Shown in pieces: positions 17,563 to 25,011 of a DNA stretch of 53,541 nt; position 1 is the stretch's first letter; every line of letters begins with the position of its first letter. The position numbers and the translations under genes were made by a program. This DNA is from Selenomonadaceae bacterium (GTDB lineage Bacteria; Bacillota; Negativicutes; Selenomonadales; Selenomonadaceae), in NCBI GenBank assembly GCA_017446845.1, contig JAFSOQ010000094.1, positions 1-53,541 of the forward strand, written 5' to 3'. The notes below the pieces were generated by a model. That model saw nothing but the letters and a program-made list of their open reading frames with translations, searched no databases and had not been told where the DNA came from.

Positions 17563-18726
17563 ATGAAAAAAATTCGTATCGGTCTGGTTGGCGCAGGTTG
17601 GATGGGTAAAGCACATTTAAGCGCAATGCTCAACGAGCAAATGCTTTTCGGTCCGGAATACGGCGTGCCCGTCTTCGAGATGGTTGCCGACAATAACGCC
17701 GCAAGTGCCAAAGTCGCTAAAGAAAAAATCGGTTTCAACCGCGTAACTGACGATTGGAAAGTTCTCGTCAACGACCCCGACATTGACTTGGTTGATATTG
17801 CCACGCCCAACGCCTTCCACTATCAAGTTGCAAAAGCCGCGCTTGAGGCAGGCAAAAATGTCTACTGCGAAAAGCCGTTGTCAATCTCCGCCGCTGAATC
17901 CAAAGAGCTTGCCGAACTCGCCGCTAAAAAGGGCGTCATCTATTACGTCGGTTTCAACAACACGCAAAATCCTGCAAATGCTTACGTTCGCGAACTCGTT
18001 CAAAGCGGCAAACTCGGTCAGATTATGCTGTTCATCGGTCGCTACGACCAAGACCAGCTCCTCGACCCGACACTTCCGATAACTTGGAGGCATATAAATA
18101 AACTTGCAGGTTGCGGTGCATTGGGCGATTTAGGTTCTCATCTTTTGAGCGTATCGCAATTTATCATGGGCGATATTTCAGCCGTCAACGCAATGACAAC
18201 GACGATTTTCCCCGAACGCCCGAAAGCTAAAGGCTCCTCTGAAATGGCTCCCGTCGAAAACGAAGACATTATCAGCTTTATGATTGAATATGCAAACGGC
18301 GCAAAAGGCATGATTTCTTCCAGCCGCGTCGCCACCGGTCGCAAAAATTATCTGGCGTATGAAATTCAAGGCACCAAAGGCTCCGTTATTTATGACCTCG
18401 AACGCATGGGCGAAGTTCAAGTTTATTTCCAAAGCGACGAGGAAGTTGACCGCGGCTTCAGAAAAGTTTTCCTCAATCCTCTGCACAAAGGCTACAGCGC
18501 GTTCCAACCGGCGGGCGGCATTGCAATCGCTTATAACGATATGAAAGTTCTTGAGGCGCATGAACTGTTCAGCGCGATAACCAAAGGCACAAAGTACGAT
18601 TGCACATTTGAATTCGGTTACAAGATTGACCGCACCGTTGCCGCTATCCTTGAATCGGCTAAGAAACGAGTTTGGGTTGACGGATTGAGCGAAATTCTTT
18701 GGGCGTCATGTGATTTTCCTTCTTGA
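17563..18726 (+). CDS. Gfo/Idh/MocA-family oxidoreductase
   Basis: 387 residues. NAD(P)-binding Rossmann motif GLVGAGWMGKAHL at the start, then DLVDIATPNAFHYQVA and the catalytic-lysine motif YCEKPLS. The C-terminal domain has GALGDLGSHLLSVSQFIMG with the usual Asp and His. It likely oxidises a sugar or cyclitol hydroxyl, for example an inositol. SD GGGAGG. Its last 22 codons overlap the end of the convergent AraC gene by 68 bp, and the C-terminus (SEILWASCDFPS) looks unlike the usual family ending, so the overlap may come from loss of the original stop. Confidence 0.88.
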   Translation: MKKIRIGLVGAGWMGKAHLSAMLNEQMLFGPEYGVPVFEMVADNNAASAKVAKEKIGFNRVTDDWKVLVNDPDIDLVDIATPNAFHYQVAKAALEAGKNVYCEKPLSISAAESKELAELAAKKGVIYYVGFNNTQNPANAYVRELVQSGKLGQIMLFIGRYDQDQLLDPTLPITWRHINKLAGCGALGDLGSHLLSVSQFIMGDISAVNAMTTTIFPERPKAKGSSEMAPVENEDIISFMIEYANGAKGMISSSRVATGRKNYLAYEIQGTKGSVIYDLERMGEVQVYFQSDEEVDRGFRKVFLNPLHKGYSAFQPAGGIAIAYNDMKVLEAHELFSAITKGTKYDCTFEFGYKIDRTVAAILESAKKRVWVDGLSEILWASCDFPS

Positions 18727-19501
18727 AAGCGCGGGCAAAATGCGACGCACTGTTAAAACCGCAAAGCTCGGCAATACGCTCGATTGAATCCGTCGTCGAA
18801 ACCAAAAGGCGTTTGGACTGCTTAAGCCGATAGAGCAAAATATATTCGTGGGGCGTCACGTCCAAACAGCGGCGAAAATACCTGATTAGATTGGAGGGGC
18901 TCATAAGCGACAAAGCGGCGAGCTCCTCAATCGAAATCGGCTCGTCAAAATGATTGGCAATGTATTCAAGCGTCGGGCGAAGCAGTTCATTAATCGTTAC
19001 AGCATTTTCAGCAGCAAGCGCAGTTAAAATCCCGTCAATATTGTGCGATACGACAGGTTCATTGACAAGCGGTTTGGCGGCGGCAGAAATAATTTCTTGA
19101 AAACGCAAACGAAGATTTTCAGCACGGACGCCGCGATAGTGAATGCCGCTTTTTTCGTAAAGATGCTTGACATAAGGGCTGGCAGCAACTCCATTGAAAT
19201 GAAACCATAAAAATTCTCCCGTGTCAGCGCAACCGTAAATGTGCGGCTCACGACAATCAAGCAAGATAATTTCGTCCGCTTTGGCGTTCACGTCAAAAAG
19301 TTTTGTCTTAACAAAAATACTGCCGCTCAAAACGTAAAACATCAAGAACAGATTCAGCGACTCGCGCTCAATTCGATAATCGCCGTTGCAAAAATAATGC
19401 CCAAAGTCTCCGGGATAAAGAAGAGCTTTTTTGGCGAACTCCGACGGCTGAGAAAAGTCTATGAACGAAGTTTCAAGGACGCCTTTATCGACAATCTTCA
19501 C
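18659..19501 (-). CDS. AraC-family transcriptional regulator
   Basis: 280 residues. N-terminal cupin-like effector domain (FCNGDYRIERESLNLFLMFY, FLWFHFNG) and C-terminal double helix-turn-helix with SIEELAALSLMSPSNLIRYF and IAELCGFNSASHFARAFKKE. GTG 19501 is the start because GAGGAGG lies 9 nt upstream; an open frame to 19564 would cover its own promoter. It is transcribed towards the oxidoreductase and divergently from the IolE-like gene, so it probably controls this sugar cluster. Confidence 0.9.
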   Translation of the reverse strand: MKIVDKGVLETSFIDFSQPSEFAKKALLYPGDFGHYFCNGDYRIERESLNLFLMFYVLSGSIFVKTKLFDVNAKADEIILLDCREPHIYGCADTGEFLWFHFNGVAASPYVKHLYEKSGIHYRGVRAENLRLRFQEIISAAAKPLVNEPVVSHNIDGILTALAAENAVTINELLRPTLEYIANHFDEPISIEELAALSLMSPSNLIRYFRRCLDVTPHEYILLYRLKQSKRLLVSTTDSIERIAELCGFNSASHFARAFKKENHMTPKEFRSIRQPKLVS

Positions 19502-19534
19502 GGCTTGCGACCTCCTCAAAATTTTTTCAACGCA

Positions 19535-19564
19535 ATTATAAATTCTTGAGTTTGGGCAAGTCAA
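19535..19564 (-). promoter_or_regulatory. Promoter of the AraC gene
   Basis: Leftward TTGACT (19559-19564) and TATAAT (19535-19540) with an 18-nt spacer. It lies in the short gap between AraC and the IolE-like gene, where divergent control is likely. Confidence 0.7.
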
Positions 19565-19598
19565 TTCAAAAAATTAGCAAATAAGGAGAGATTTAACG

Positions 19599-20483
19599 AT
19601 GGCTATCAAAGTTGGCATTGCGCCCGACTCTTGGGGCGTATGGTTTCCCGAACACGAAAAAGAGCCGCCGTGGTGGCGTTGCCTCGACGAAATGAAAATC
19701 GCGGGCTATGAAGGTTGCGAAATCGGACCGTGGGGTTATATGCCCAATGACGATCCCGCCGTTTTGAAAAATGCGATTGACGCTCGCGGTTTGACTTTGG
19801 TCGGCGCGACGGTTGGCGGAAATTTTCTTGACGATTCAAACGTTGAGGAAATGTGCAAGACAATCGACGATATTGCCGCCTTGCTGAAAAGTTTTCCGTC
19901 GGCGAAATATATCGTCCTCCTGCCGCCCATGTACACCGACCTGGAGACGGGCGAAATTGCAATGAATCCCAACCTCAGCGACGAGGAATGGAAAAAATAT
20001 GCGAGCAACGTTCAGAAATGCGCTGACCGCGTCGCGGCTAACGGATTTGTCGGCGTCTTCCACCCGCATGTTGATTCGCACGTTCAAACCGAAGCGGACA
20101 TTGAAAGATTTTTGAACGATACGACCGTTGATCTTTGCTTCGACACGGGGCATCACGTCTACGGCGGCGGCGAGCCTATTTCCTTCTACAAAAAGCACGC
20201 TGACAGAATTCCTTACATCCACATCAAGGACTGCGACCTTGCCGTCAAAAAGAAAATGGACGAGGAAAAATGGTCGTTTGCCCGCGCAGTCTACGAAGAC
20301 ATTATGGTTGAGCCCGGCAAGGGTAGCATTGATTTTAAAAAGTTTTATGAAGCTCTTGTCGAGAAAAATTATGACGGCTGGTGCGTCGTCGAGCAGGATT
20401 TGTTCCCTGTTAAGTCGTTCGACTTGCCGCTCAAGCTTGCAAAAATCGGGCGTGAAAATCTGCGCAAGGCCGGCTTTAAATAA
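19599..20483 (+). CDS. IolE-like inosose dehydratase / sugar isomerase-epimerase
   Basis: 294-residue AP endonuclease 2-type TIM barrel. IAPDSWGVWFP is the typical IolE opening; later GWE-like CEIGPWGYMP, FHPHVDSHVQ, CFDTGHHVYGGG, IPYIHIKDCD and VEPGKGSIDF carry the His, Asp and Glu metal ligands. IolE dehydrates 2-keto-myo-inositol, and the adjacent dehydrogenase makes that reading attractive. Related isomerases share the motifs and the rest of the iol pathway is not here, so the substrate is inferred. SD AAGGAGAG. Confidence 0.82.
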   Translation: MAIKVGIAPDSWGVWFPEHEKEPPWWRCLDEMKIAGYEGCEIGPWGYMPNDDPAVLKNAIDARGLTLVGATVGGNFLDDSNVEEMCKTIDDIAALLKSFPSAKYIVLLPPMYTDLETGEIAMNPNLSDEEWKKYASNVQKCADRVAANGFVGVFHPHVDSHVQTEADIERFLNDTTVDLCFDTGHHVYGGGEPISFYKKHADRIPYIHIKDCDLAVKKKMDEEKWSFARAVYEDIMVEPGKGSIDFKKFYEALVEKNYDGWCVVEQDLFPVKSFDLPLKLAKIGRENLRKAGFK

Positions 20484-20560
20484 GTGATTAGTGGTTGGTG
20501 ATTAGTGGTTAGTGAGAAGTGTAATTCTAATCGCTAACCACTTTTTGCTAATCACTATTT
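20482..20560. repeat. Heptamer array, GTGATTA/GTGGTTA type
   Basis: Rightward arm of GTGATTA/GTGGTTA units and an opposed arm of TAACCAC/TAATCAC units. It starts at the IolE-like stop codon and lies before the symporter gene. Confidence 0.85.
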
Positions 20561-20583
20561 TTTAGGATTGGGGGAAATTTACA

Positions 20584-21981
20584 ATGGCTGCAAATGCACA
20601 AGCAATGCCCGCGCAAAATGCTCAACCGCTATCGTGGTTCACGCGAGTGGCTTACGGGCTTGGCGATACCTCCTGCAACGTCGTTTGGGGCGCAATGGGT
20701 ATCTTGACGTTCTTTTATACAGATTATGCGGGAGTTTCGCCGGCAATCGTCGGCTCGGTTATGCTCTTATCTCGTTGTTTTGACGGATTTTCTGATGTCA
20801 TAATGGGTCTTATCGTCGAACGGACAAAATCAAGATGGGGCAAAGCGCGTCCTTGGATTTTGTGGACGAGCATTCCGTTCGCCGTCTCAATCGTTTTAAT
20901 GTACATGGTGCCGCAGGGTACGGAGACGATGCAATTTGCGTATATCTTCGTGACTTACAATTTCTGCACAACTGTCTGTTACACGGCGTTAAACTTACCT
21001 TACGGCGCACTTTCCGCACTCATGACGCCGCTTTCTCATGAACGCGATATGTTATCTCTCGTGCGTATGGCACTTTCACCGCTCGGAAAAATTTTATCGG
21101 TCTCGGCAACTCTTCCGCTGATTAAAATTTTCGGCGATGATCAAATGGCTTGGGTTAAAGTCATGTCGATTTGGGCAGTCGTCGCGTTCCTGCTGTTACT
21201 CATTTGCTTTTATAAATGCGAAGAGACGGTTAAACTTGAGGCTCGCGAAAAGGGCGATAAAGTTCCCGTAAAAGTCGGATTGAAGGCAATCGGCACGAAT
21301 AAATATTTTTGGCTGGCAACGGGGCTTTGGACTTTCCAAGCGACAATCGCGCTATTCACCGGTACAATTCTTCCCTACTATTGCAAATACGTTATGATGG
21401 ACGATACTTATTTCAGCTTCTTGTTCTTAGTTGAAACTTTGACGACGGTTATCGCGACGATTCTAATTTGTCCGACGCTCCTCAAAAAATTTGGCAAGCG
21501 TAAGATGAGTTTGTACGGAATTATTCTCGCGTTTATCGGTCATTTGATTTTCGTAATGGTTGCGCCGCTTGATCCTGATTGGCTTATGTTCAGCTGTTTT
21601 GTTCGTGGATTATTCTTTGCTCCGTTGAACTCGGTTATCTTCGGATTCTTCGGAGACGTTGTAGATTATACGCAGTGGAAATATCATGTAAGACCGGAAG
21701 GTTTGGTATTCAGCGGCGGCTCGGTTGGTAACAAAATCGGCGGCGGTTTGGTTAGTGCGATTTTAACCGGATTGCTCACCATGGCGGGATATATTTCCTC
21801 AGCGGCGGCAGATATCGTTCAACCTCAAAGCGCGGTTGATATGATTGTTTCGATTTATTGCTACGGCGTCTTGATAATTTGGGCGGCGGTTATCCTCGTC
21901 CTGTACAGTTGGAAACTCGATAAAATTTATCCGCAAATTGTCAGCGACTTGGCAAAACGTGCCTCGCGCGGCGAAATGTAA
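20584..21981 (+). CDS. GPH-family sugar:cation symporter (MFS)
   Basis: 465 residues, about 12 membrane segments. Family hallmarks: YGLGDTSCNVVWG at the start, the conserved loop SRCFDGFSDVIMGLIVERTKSRWGKARPWIL (written here only as a position, residues about 61-91), and FFGDVVDYTQWK in the second half. It imports a glycoside, pentoside, hexuronide or similar with Na+ or H+, as MelB does. The gene context suggests a cyclitol or sugar handled by the two enzymes upstream. Confidence 0.9.
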   Translation: MAANAQAMPAQNAQPLSWFTRVAYGLGDTSCNVVWGAMGILTFFYTDYAGVSPAIVGSVMLLSRCFDGFSDVIMGLIVERTKSRWGKARPWILWTSIPFAVSIVLMYMVPQGTETMQFAYIFVTYNFCTTVCYTALNLPYGALSALMTPLSHERDMLSLVRMALSPLGKILSVSATLPLIKIFGDDQMAWVKVMSIWAVVAFLLLLICFYKCEETVKLEAREKGDKVPVKVGLKAIGTNKYFWLATGLWTFQATIALFTGTILPYYCKYVMMDDTYFSFLFLVETLTTVIATILICPTLLKKFGKRKMSLYGIILAFIGHLIFVMVAPLDPDWLMFSCFVRGLFFAPLNSVIFGFFGDVVDYTQWKYHVRPEGLVFSGGSVGNKIGGGLVSAILTGLLTMAGYISSAAADIVQPQSAVDMIVSIYCYGVLIIWAAVILVLYSWKLDKIYPQIVSDLAKRASRGEM

Positions 21982-22011
21982 GCTAACCCTTCAACATATA
22001 AAAAAAATTTT

Positions 22012-22078
22012 CCTCCGCAATTTAGCAATTAGTGGTTAGAAAAAAATCTGACAGCTAAATTAGCGGAGGATTTTTTTT
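22012..22078. terminator. Bidirectional terminator built on a heptamer-like array
   Basis: Arms CCTCCGCAATTTAGC and GCTAAATTAGCGGAGG pair over about 15 bp with one bulge, followed by T8 on the plus strand and preceded by A-rich sequence for the minus strand. The loop contains GCAATTAGTGGTTAG, i.e. 7-nt units of the GTGGTTA type, so an array seems incorporated into the terminator. Separates the symporter from the convergent sensor kinase. Confidence 0.75.
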
Positions 22079-23369
22079 ATTTCTTCAAATTAACTTTAAG
22101 CTCGACGGTAAATTTTGTACCTTCACCGAGTTTTGACGCGACAGAAATTTTTCCGTCATGCAATTTGACGATTTCCGCCGCGATAGCCAAGCCCAAACCG
22201 TTGCCGCCCATTTCACGCGAACGCGCTTTATCGACGCGGTAAAATCTCTCGAAAACTTTATCCAAATCTTCGGGCGCAATGCCGATACCGCTGTCCATGA
22301 CGGCGAAAACTACGCGGGAGGCTTCGACCTTCTCCAGGCGAACGAGAACTGCGCCGTCTTCGGGTGTGTACTTAATCGCGTTGTCAACCAAAATTATCGC
22401 CAGCTGTTTAATCTTCTGTTCGTCGGCGTTAATCATAACTTTGGTAAAATTTTCGCCGGCGAGTCGGATATTTTTTTTCTCGGCTATCGGCGTCATCGTT
22501 CGGATAACCTGCTTTAAAATTTCCGTCAAGTCCAGCCGCTGAATTTTAACTTTGAGCGCGTTGTTGTCGGAGCGAGCAACCATTAACAAATCGCTGACGA
22601 GGTTTGTCATTTTTTTGACTTCGCTCTTTAAATCTTCCAGCACTTGACGCAAGAAAGGATTTTCAATAGACGGGTCGGCGAGCAATAAATCAGCCGACGC
22701 CATGACGACTGCAAGCGGCGTTCTCAATTCGTGCGAGGCGTCCGCCGCAAATTGCTTTTGCTTGTCGTAAGCCTCTTTGAGCGGGACAAGTGCTCGACCT
22801 GCCATGTAATAGCCGATTGCCGACGCGATTAACAGCGCGACGAATCCCAAGACTACTTGTGCGTAAGTTGCCTTTTGAAGTCCGGAATAAAGCGCGGTCA
22901 CGTCTTTTCCGACGTAAAGCGTCTGAACGATATTATCCGTGATAATTTTTTTTGAAGTCATCATCACGGTCGAAAGTTGTCCGGTCTCGTTGGTGTGCTG
23001 AAAAACTTCAACTTCGCCGTCGTCAATGTTCCAAGCGTCGATAACGTCAAGCACGAATTGTTCCAAGCGGAATGACGCCCGCTCGAAACGAACCAGATTT
23101 TTATTCTCGTTGAAGATGTAAAAAAACAATCGGTCATTGACGCTCTTGTAGTAGCGATTTTCGTCAACGGCGGCATTGGGATTCTGCAAATAAAAAGCTT
23201 GCGCTTCGGCGACCCCGTTAGCCGCGTCAGAAAGTTCCTGCGCCTGTTCGGAGAACATTGACCAATTCATTGCCATGTGCATGACGAAAATTATCAGCGA
23301 CATGAATAAAAACATTATCAGCGCGTAGGCAAAGGCGAGCCGCCGCCGACTGCGCCCGAATATTTCCAT
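22077..23369 (-). CDS. Two-component sensor histidine kinase
   Basis: 430 residues. Membrane segments at about 11-31 and 171-190 bracket a sensor domain of about 140 residues. HisKA follows with the phospho-acceptor His213 in ASHELRTPLAVV, then HATPase with VDNAIKYTPEDG, DSGIGI and NGLGLAIAAEI. It lies 6 bp after its response regulator. Resembles BaeS/CiaH-type kinases; the signal is unknown. Confidence 0.92.
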   Translation of the reverse strand: MEIFGRSRRRLAFAYALIMFLFMSLIIFVMHMAMNWSMFSEQAQELSDAANGVAEAQAFYLQNPNAAVDENRYYKSVNDRLFFYIFNENKNLVRFERASFRLEQFVLDVIDAWNIDDGEVEVFQHTNETGQLSTVMMTSKKIITDNIVQTLYVGKDVTALYSGLQKATYAQVVLGFVALLIASAIGYYMAGRALVPLKEAYDKQKQFAADASHELRTPLAVVMASADLLLADPSIENPFLRQVLEDLKSEVKKMTNLVSDLLMVARSDNNALKVKIQRLDLTEILKQVIRTMTPIAEKKNIRLAGENFTKVMINADEQKIKQLAIILVDNAIKYTPEDGAVLVRLEKVEASRVVFAVMDSGIGIAPEDLDKVFERFYRVDKARSREMGGNGLGLAIAAEIVKLHDGKISVASKLGEGTKFTVELKVNLKK

Positions 23370-23375
23370 AAGTTT

Positions 23376-24053
23376 TTATGCCTCTAAACGATAGCCGATA
23401 CCGCGAACAGTTTTAATTGCAATGCTCCCGTCGTCAACTTCCATGAGTTTCTTGCGCAAAATTTTCATGTAGGAATCGATGTTGTTGGAGGTGATGTCGC
23501 GTTCAAGTCCCCAGATTCGGTCGAGGATAATATCGCGGGGCACGACGACGCCGAGATTTTGCGCGAGCAGGTCGAAGATTTGGAATTCACGCGGCGACAG
23601 CTGAATAACTTGATCTTTGCGCATGAGGACTTTGGTCGTGCGATTAAGTGTAAAGTCGCCGATTTCGATAACTTCCTGCTGAATTTTTTGCGTGGAACGT
23701 CTGCCGAGTGCGCGAAGTCTTGCCAAAAGTTCATCGAATTCAAACGGCTTAACAAGATAATCGTCCGCGCCCGCGTCGAGTCCCATAACGCGATCTTCAA
23801 CGGTATCTTTTGCAGTGAGCATGATAATCGCCCGTTCGTAACCGGCTTCGCGCAGTTGCCGACAAGCTTCCAATCCGCTGACGTTGGGCATCATCCAATC
23901 CAAAATCAAAATGTCGTATTCCGAGTACATGGCGTATTCAAAAATGTCCGCGCCGTTGGTTATCCATTCGACGTTGAATTTATTTTGGGCGAGCATGTAC
24001 TCAATCAATTTGCCGAGGCGGCTGTCGTCTTCGGCGAGCAGAATTCTCATCAT
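23376..24053 (-). CDS. OmpR/PhoB-family response regulator
   Basis: 225 residues. Receiver domain with acidic pair EDD, phospho-acceptor Asp52 in LDWMMPNVSG and the switch lysine in YLVKPFEFDEL. Winged-helix output domain with LSPREFQIFDLLAQN and VRGIGYRLEA. Paired with the kinase downstream. Two ATG codons in a row; either can serve. Confidence 0.94.
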   Translation of the reverse strand: MMRILLAEDDSRLGKLIEYMLAQNKFNVEWITNGADIFEYAMYSEYDILILDWMMPNVSGLEACRQLREAGYERAIIMLTAKDTVEDRVMGLDAGADDYLVKPFEFDELLARLRALGRRSTQKIQQEVIEIGDFTLNRTTKVLMRKDQVIQLSPREFQIFDLLAQNLGVVVPRDIILDRIWGLERDITSNNIDSYMKILRKKLMEVDDGSIAIKTVRGIGYRLEA

Positions 24054-24084
24054 CCGTCAATCACTCCCGAAAAATTTTTTCATG

Positions 24085-24113
24085 ATTATACCAGGTAATT
24101 TCAAAAAGCACAA
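24085..24113 (-). promoter_or_regulatory. Promoter of the two-component operon
   Basis: Leftward TTGTGC (24108-24113), 17-nt spacer, TGG-TATAAT (24085-24090; extended -10). It lies 8 bp from the divergent xth promoter. Confidence 0.65.
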
Positions 24114-24121
24114 TTCGGCGG

Positions 24122-24150
24122 TTGATATTGGCGGGCGCAACTTTTATAAT
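24122..24150 (+). promoter_or_regulatory. Promoter of xth
   Basis: TTGATA (24122-24127), 17-nt spacer, TATAAT (24145-24150), near consensus. The heptamer hairpin at 24174-24219 falls in the 5' leader. Confidence 0.75.
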
Positions 24151-24173
24151 TGTTTAAAACGGCTTCTCTTGAA

Positions 24174-24219
24174 AAGTGGTTAGCTGTTAGCGATTAGAAA
24201 ATTTTTAACAGCTAAATTG
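24174..24219. repeat. Heptamer array in the xth leader
   Basis: GTGGTTA GCTGTTA GCGATTA units, then an opposed arm; TAGCTGTTA and TAACAGCTA pair perfectly over 9 bp. Between the xth promoter and start codon. Confidence 0.7.
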
Positions 24220-24261
24220 TCGGTCTTTCTCTTTCCGCCGGGATTTTTAGGAAGTGATTTT

Positions 24262-25011
24262 ATGAAATTTGTTTCGTGGAATGTCAACGGCTTGCGTGCC
24301 CGTTTGAAAAAAGATTTTATGCTGACGTTCAAAAAACTCGACGCGGATATTTTTGCCGTCCAAGAAATTAAAATGCAGGCAGGCGAGGCTATCTTGGAGC
24401 TTGACGGCTATAAACAATTTTGGAATTACGGAGAGCGCAAAGGTTATTCCGGTACGGCGATTTTTTCCCGCGTTGAGCCGAAAGGTTTTACGTGCGGTAT
24501 CGGCGTCGACGAATTCGACAGCGAAGGACGCGTTATAACTCTCGACCTTGGAGAATTTTTTTTCGTCAATGTCTACGTTCCCAATTCCCATAATCTCGAA
24601 TGGCTCGAACGCCGTATGAGTTGGGAAGATTCCTTCCGAAATTATCTGCGCGGACTCGACGAGATTAAGCCCGTGATTGTCTGCGGAGATTTCAACGTTG
24701 CGCATCAACCGATAGATTTAAAAAATCCCGCGTCGAATCATCACAACGCAGGATTCAGCGACGAAGAGCGCGGCAAGTTCACCGAACTTTTGAACGCCGG
24801 TTTCGTCGATATTTTTCGGCAACGCAATCCGACTTTGACGGGAGCTTACACTTGGTGGAGTTATCTCAGAAAAGCTCGCCTCACCAATGCCGGCTGGCGT
24901 ATCGATTATTTTTTAATTTCCGAGCGATTGACCGAAAAAGTTTCCGCCGCCACGATTGAAAGTGATATTTTCGGCAGCGACCATTGCCCGATAACTTTAG
25001 TCACCGATTAA
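24262..25011 (+). CDS. xth: Exodeoxyribonuclease III
   Basis: 249 residues from ATG 24262 (SD AGGAAG), beginning MKFVSWNVNGLRA. EEP-family catalytic motifs: AVQEIKMQ (metal-binding Glu), NVYVPNSH, VICGDFNVAHQPIDL (Asp and Asn), and the closing GSDHCPITL (Asp-His). AP endonuclease and 3'-5' exonuclease of base-excision repair. The stop overlaps the 3' end of the convergent lonB by 15 bp. Confidence 0.95.
   Translation: MKFVSWNVNGLRARLKKDFMLTFKKLDADIFAVQEIKMQAGEAILELDGYKQFWNYGERKGYSGTAIFSRVEPKGFTCGIGVDEFDSEGRVITLDLGEFFFVNVYVPNSHNLEWLERRMSWEDSFRNYLRGLDEIKPVIVCGDFNVAHQPIDLKNPASNHHNAGFSDEERGKFTELLNAGFVDIFRQRNPTLTGAYTWWSYLRKARLTNAGWRIDYFLISERLTEKVSAATIESDIFGSDHCPITLVTD

Noticed and set aside
19502..19564. 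Longer AraC protein starting at 19564
   Set aside because: It would include its own -35/-10 promoter; the GTG at 19501 has a perfect Shine-Dalgarno.
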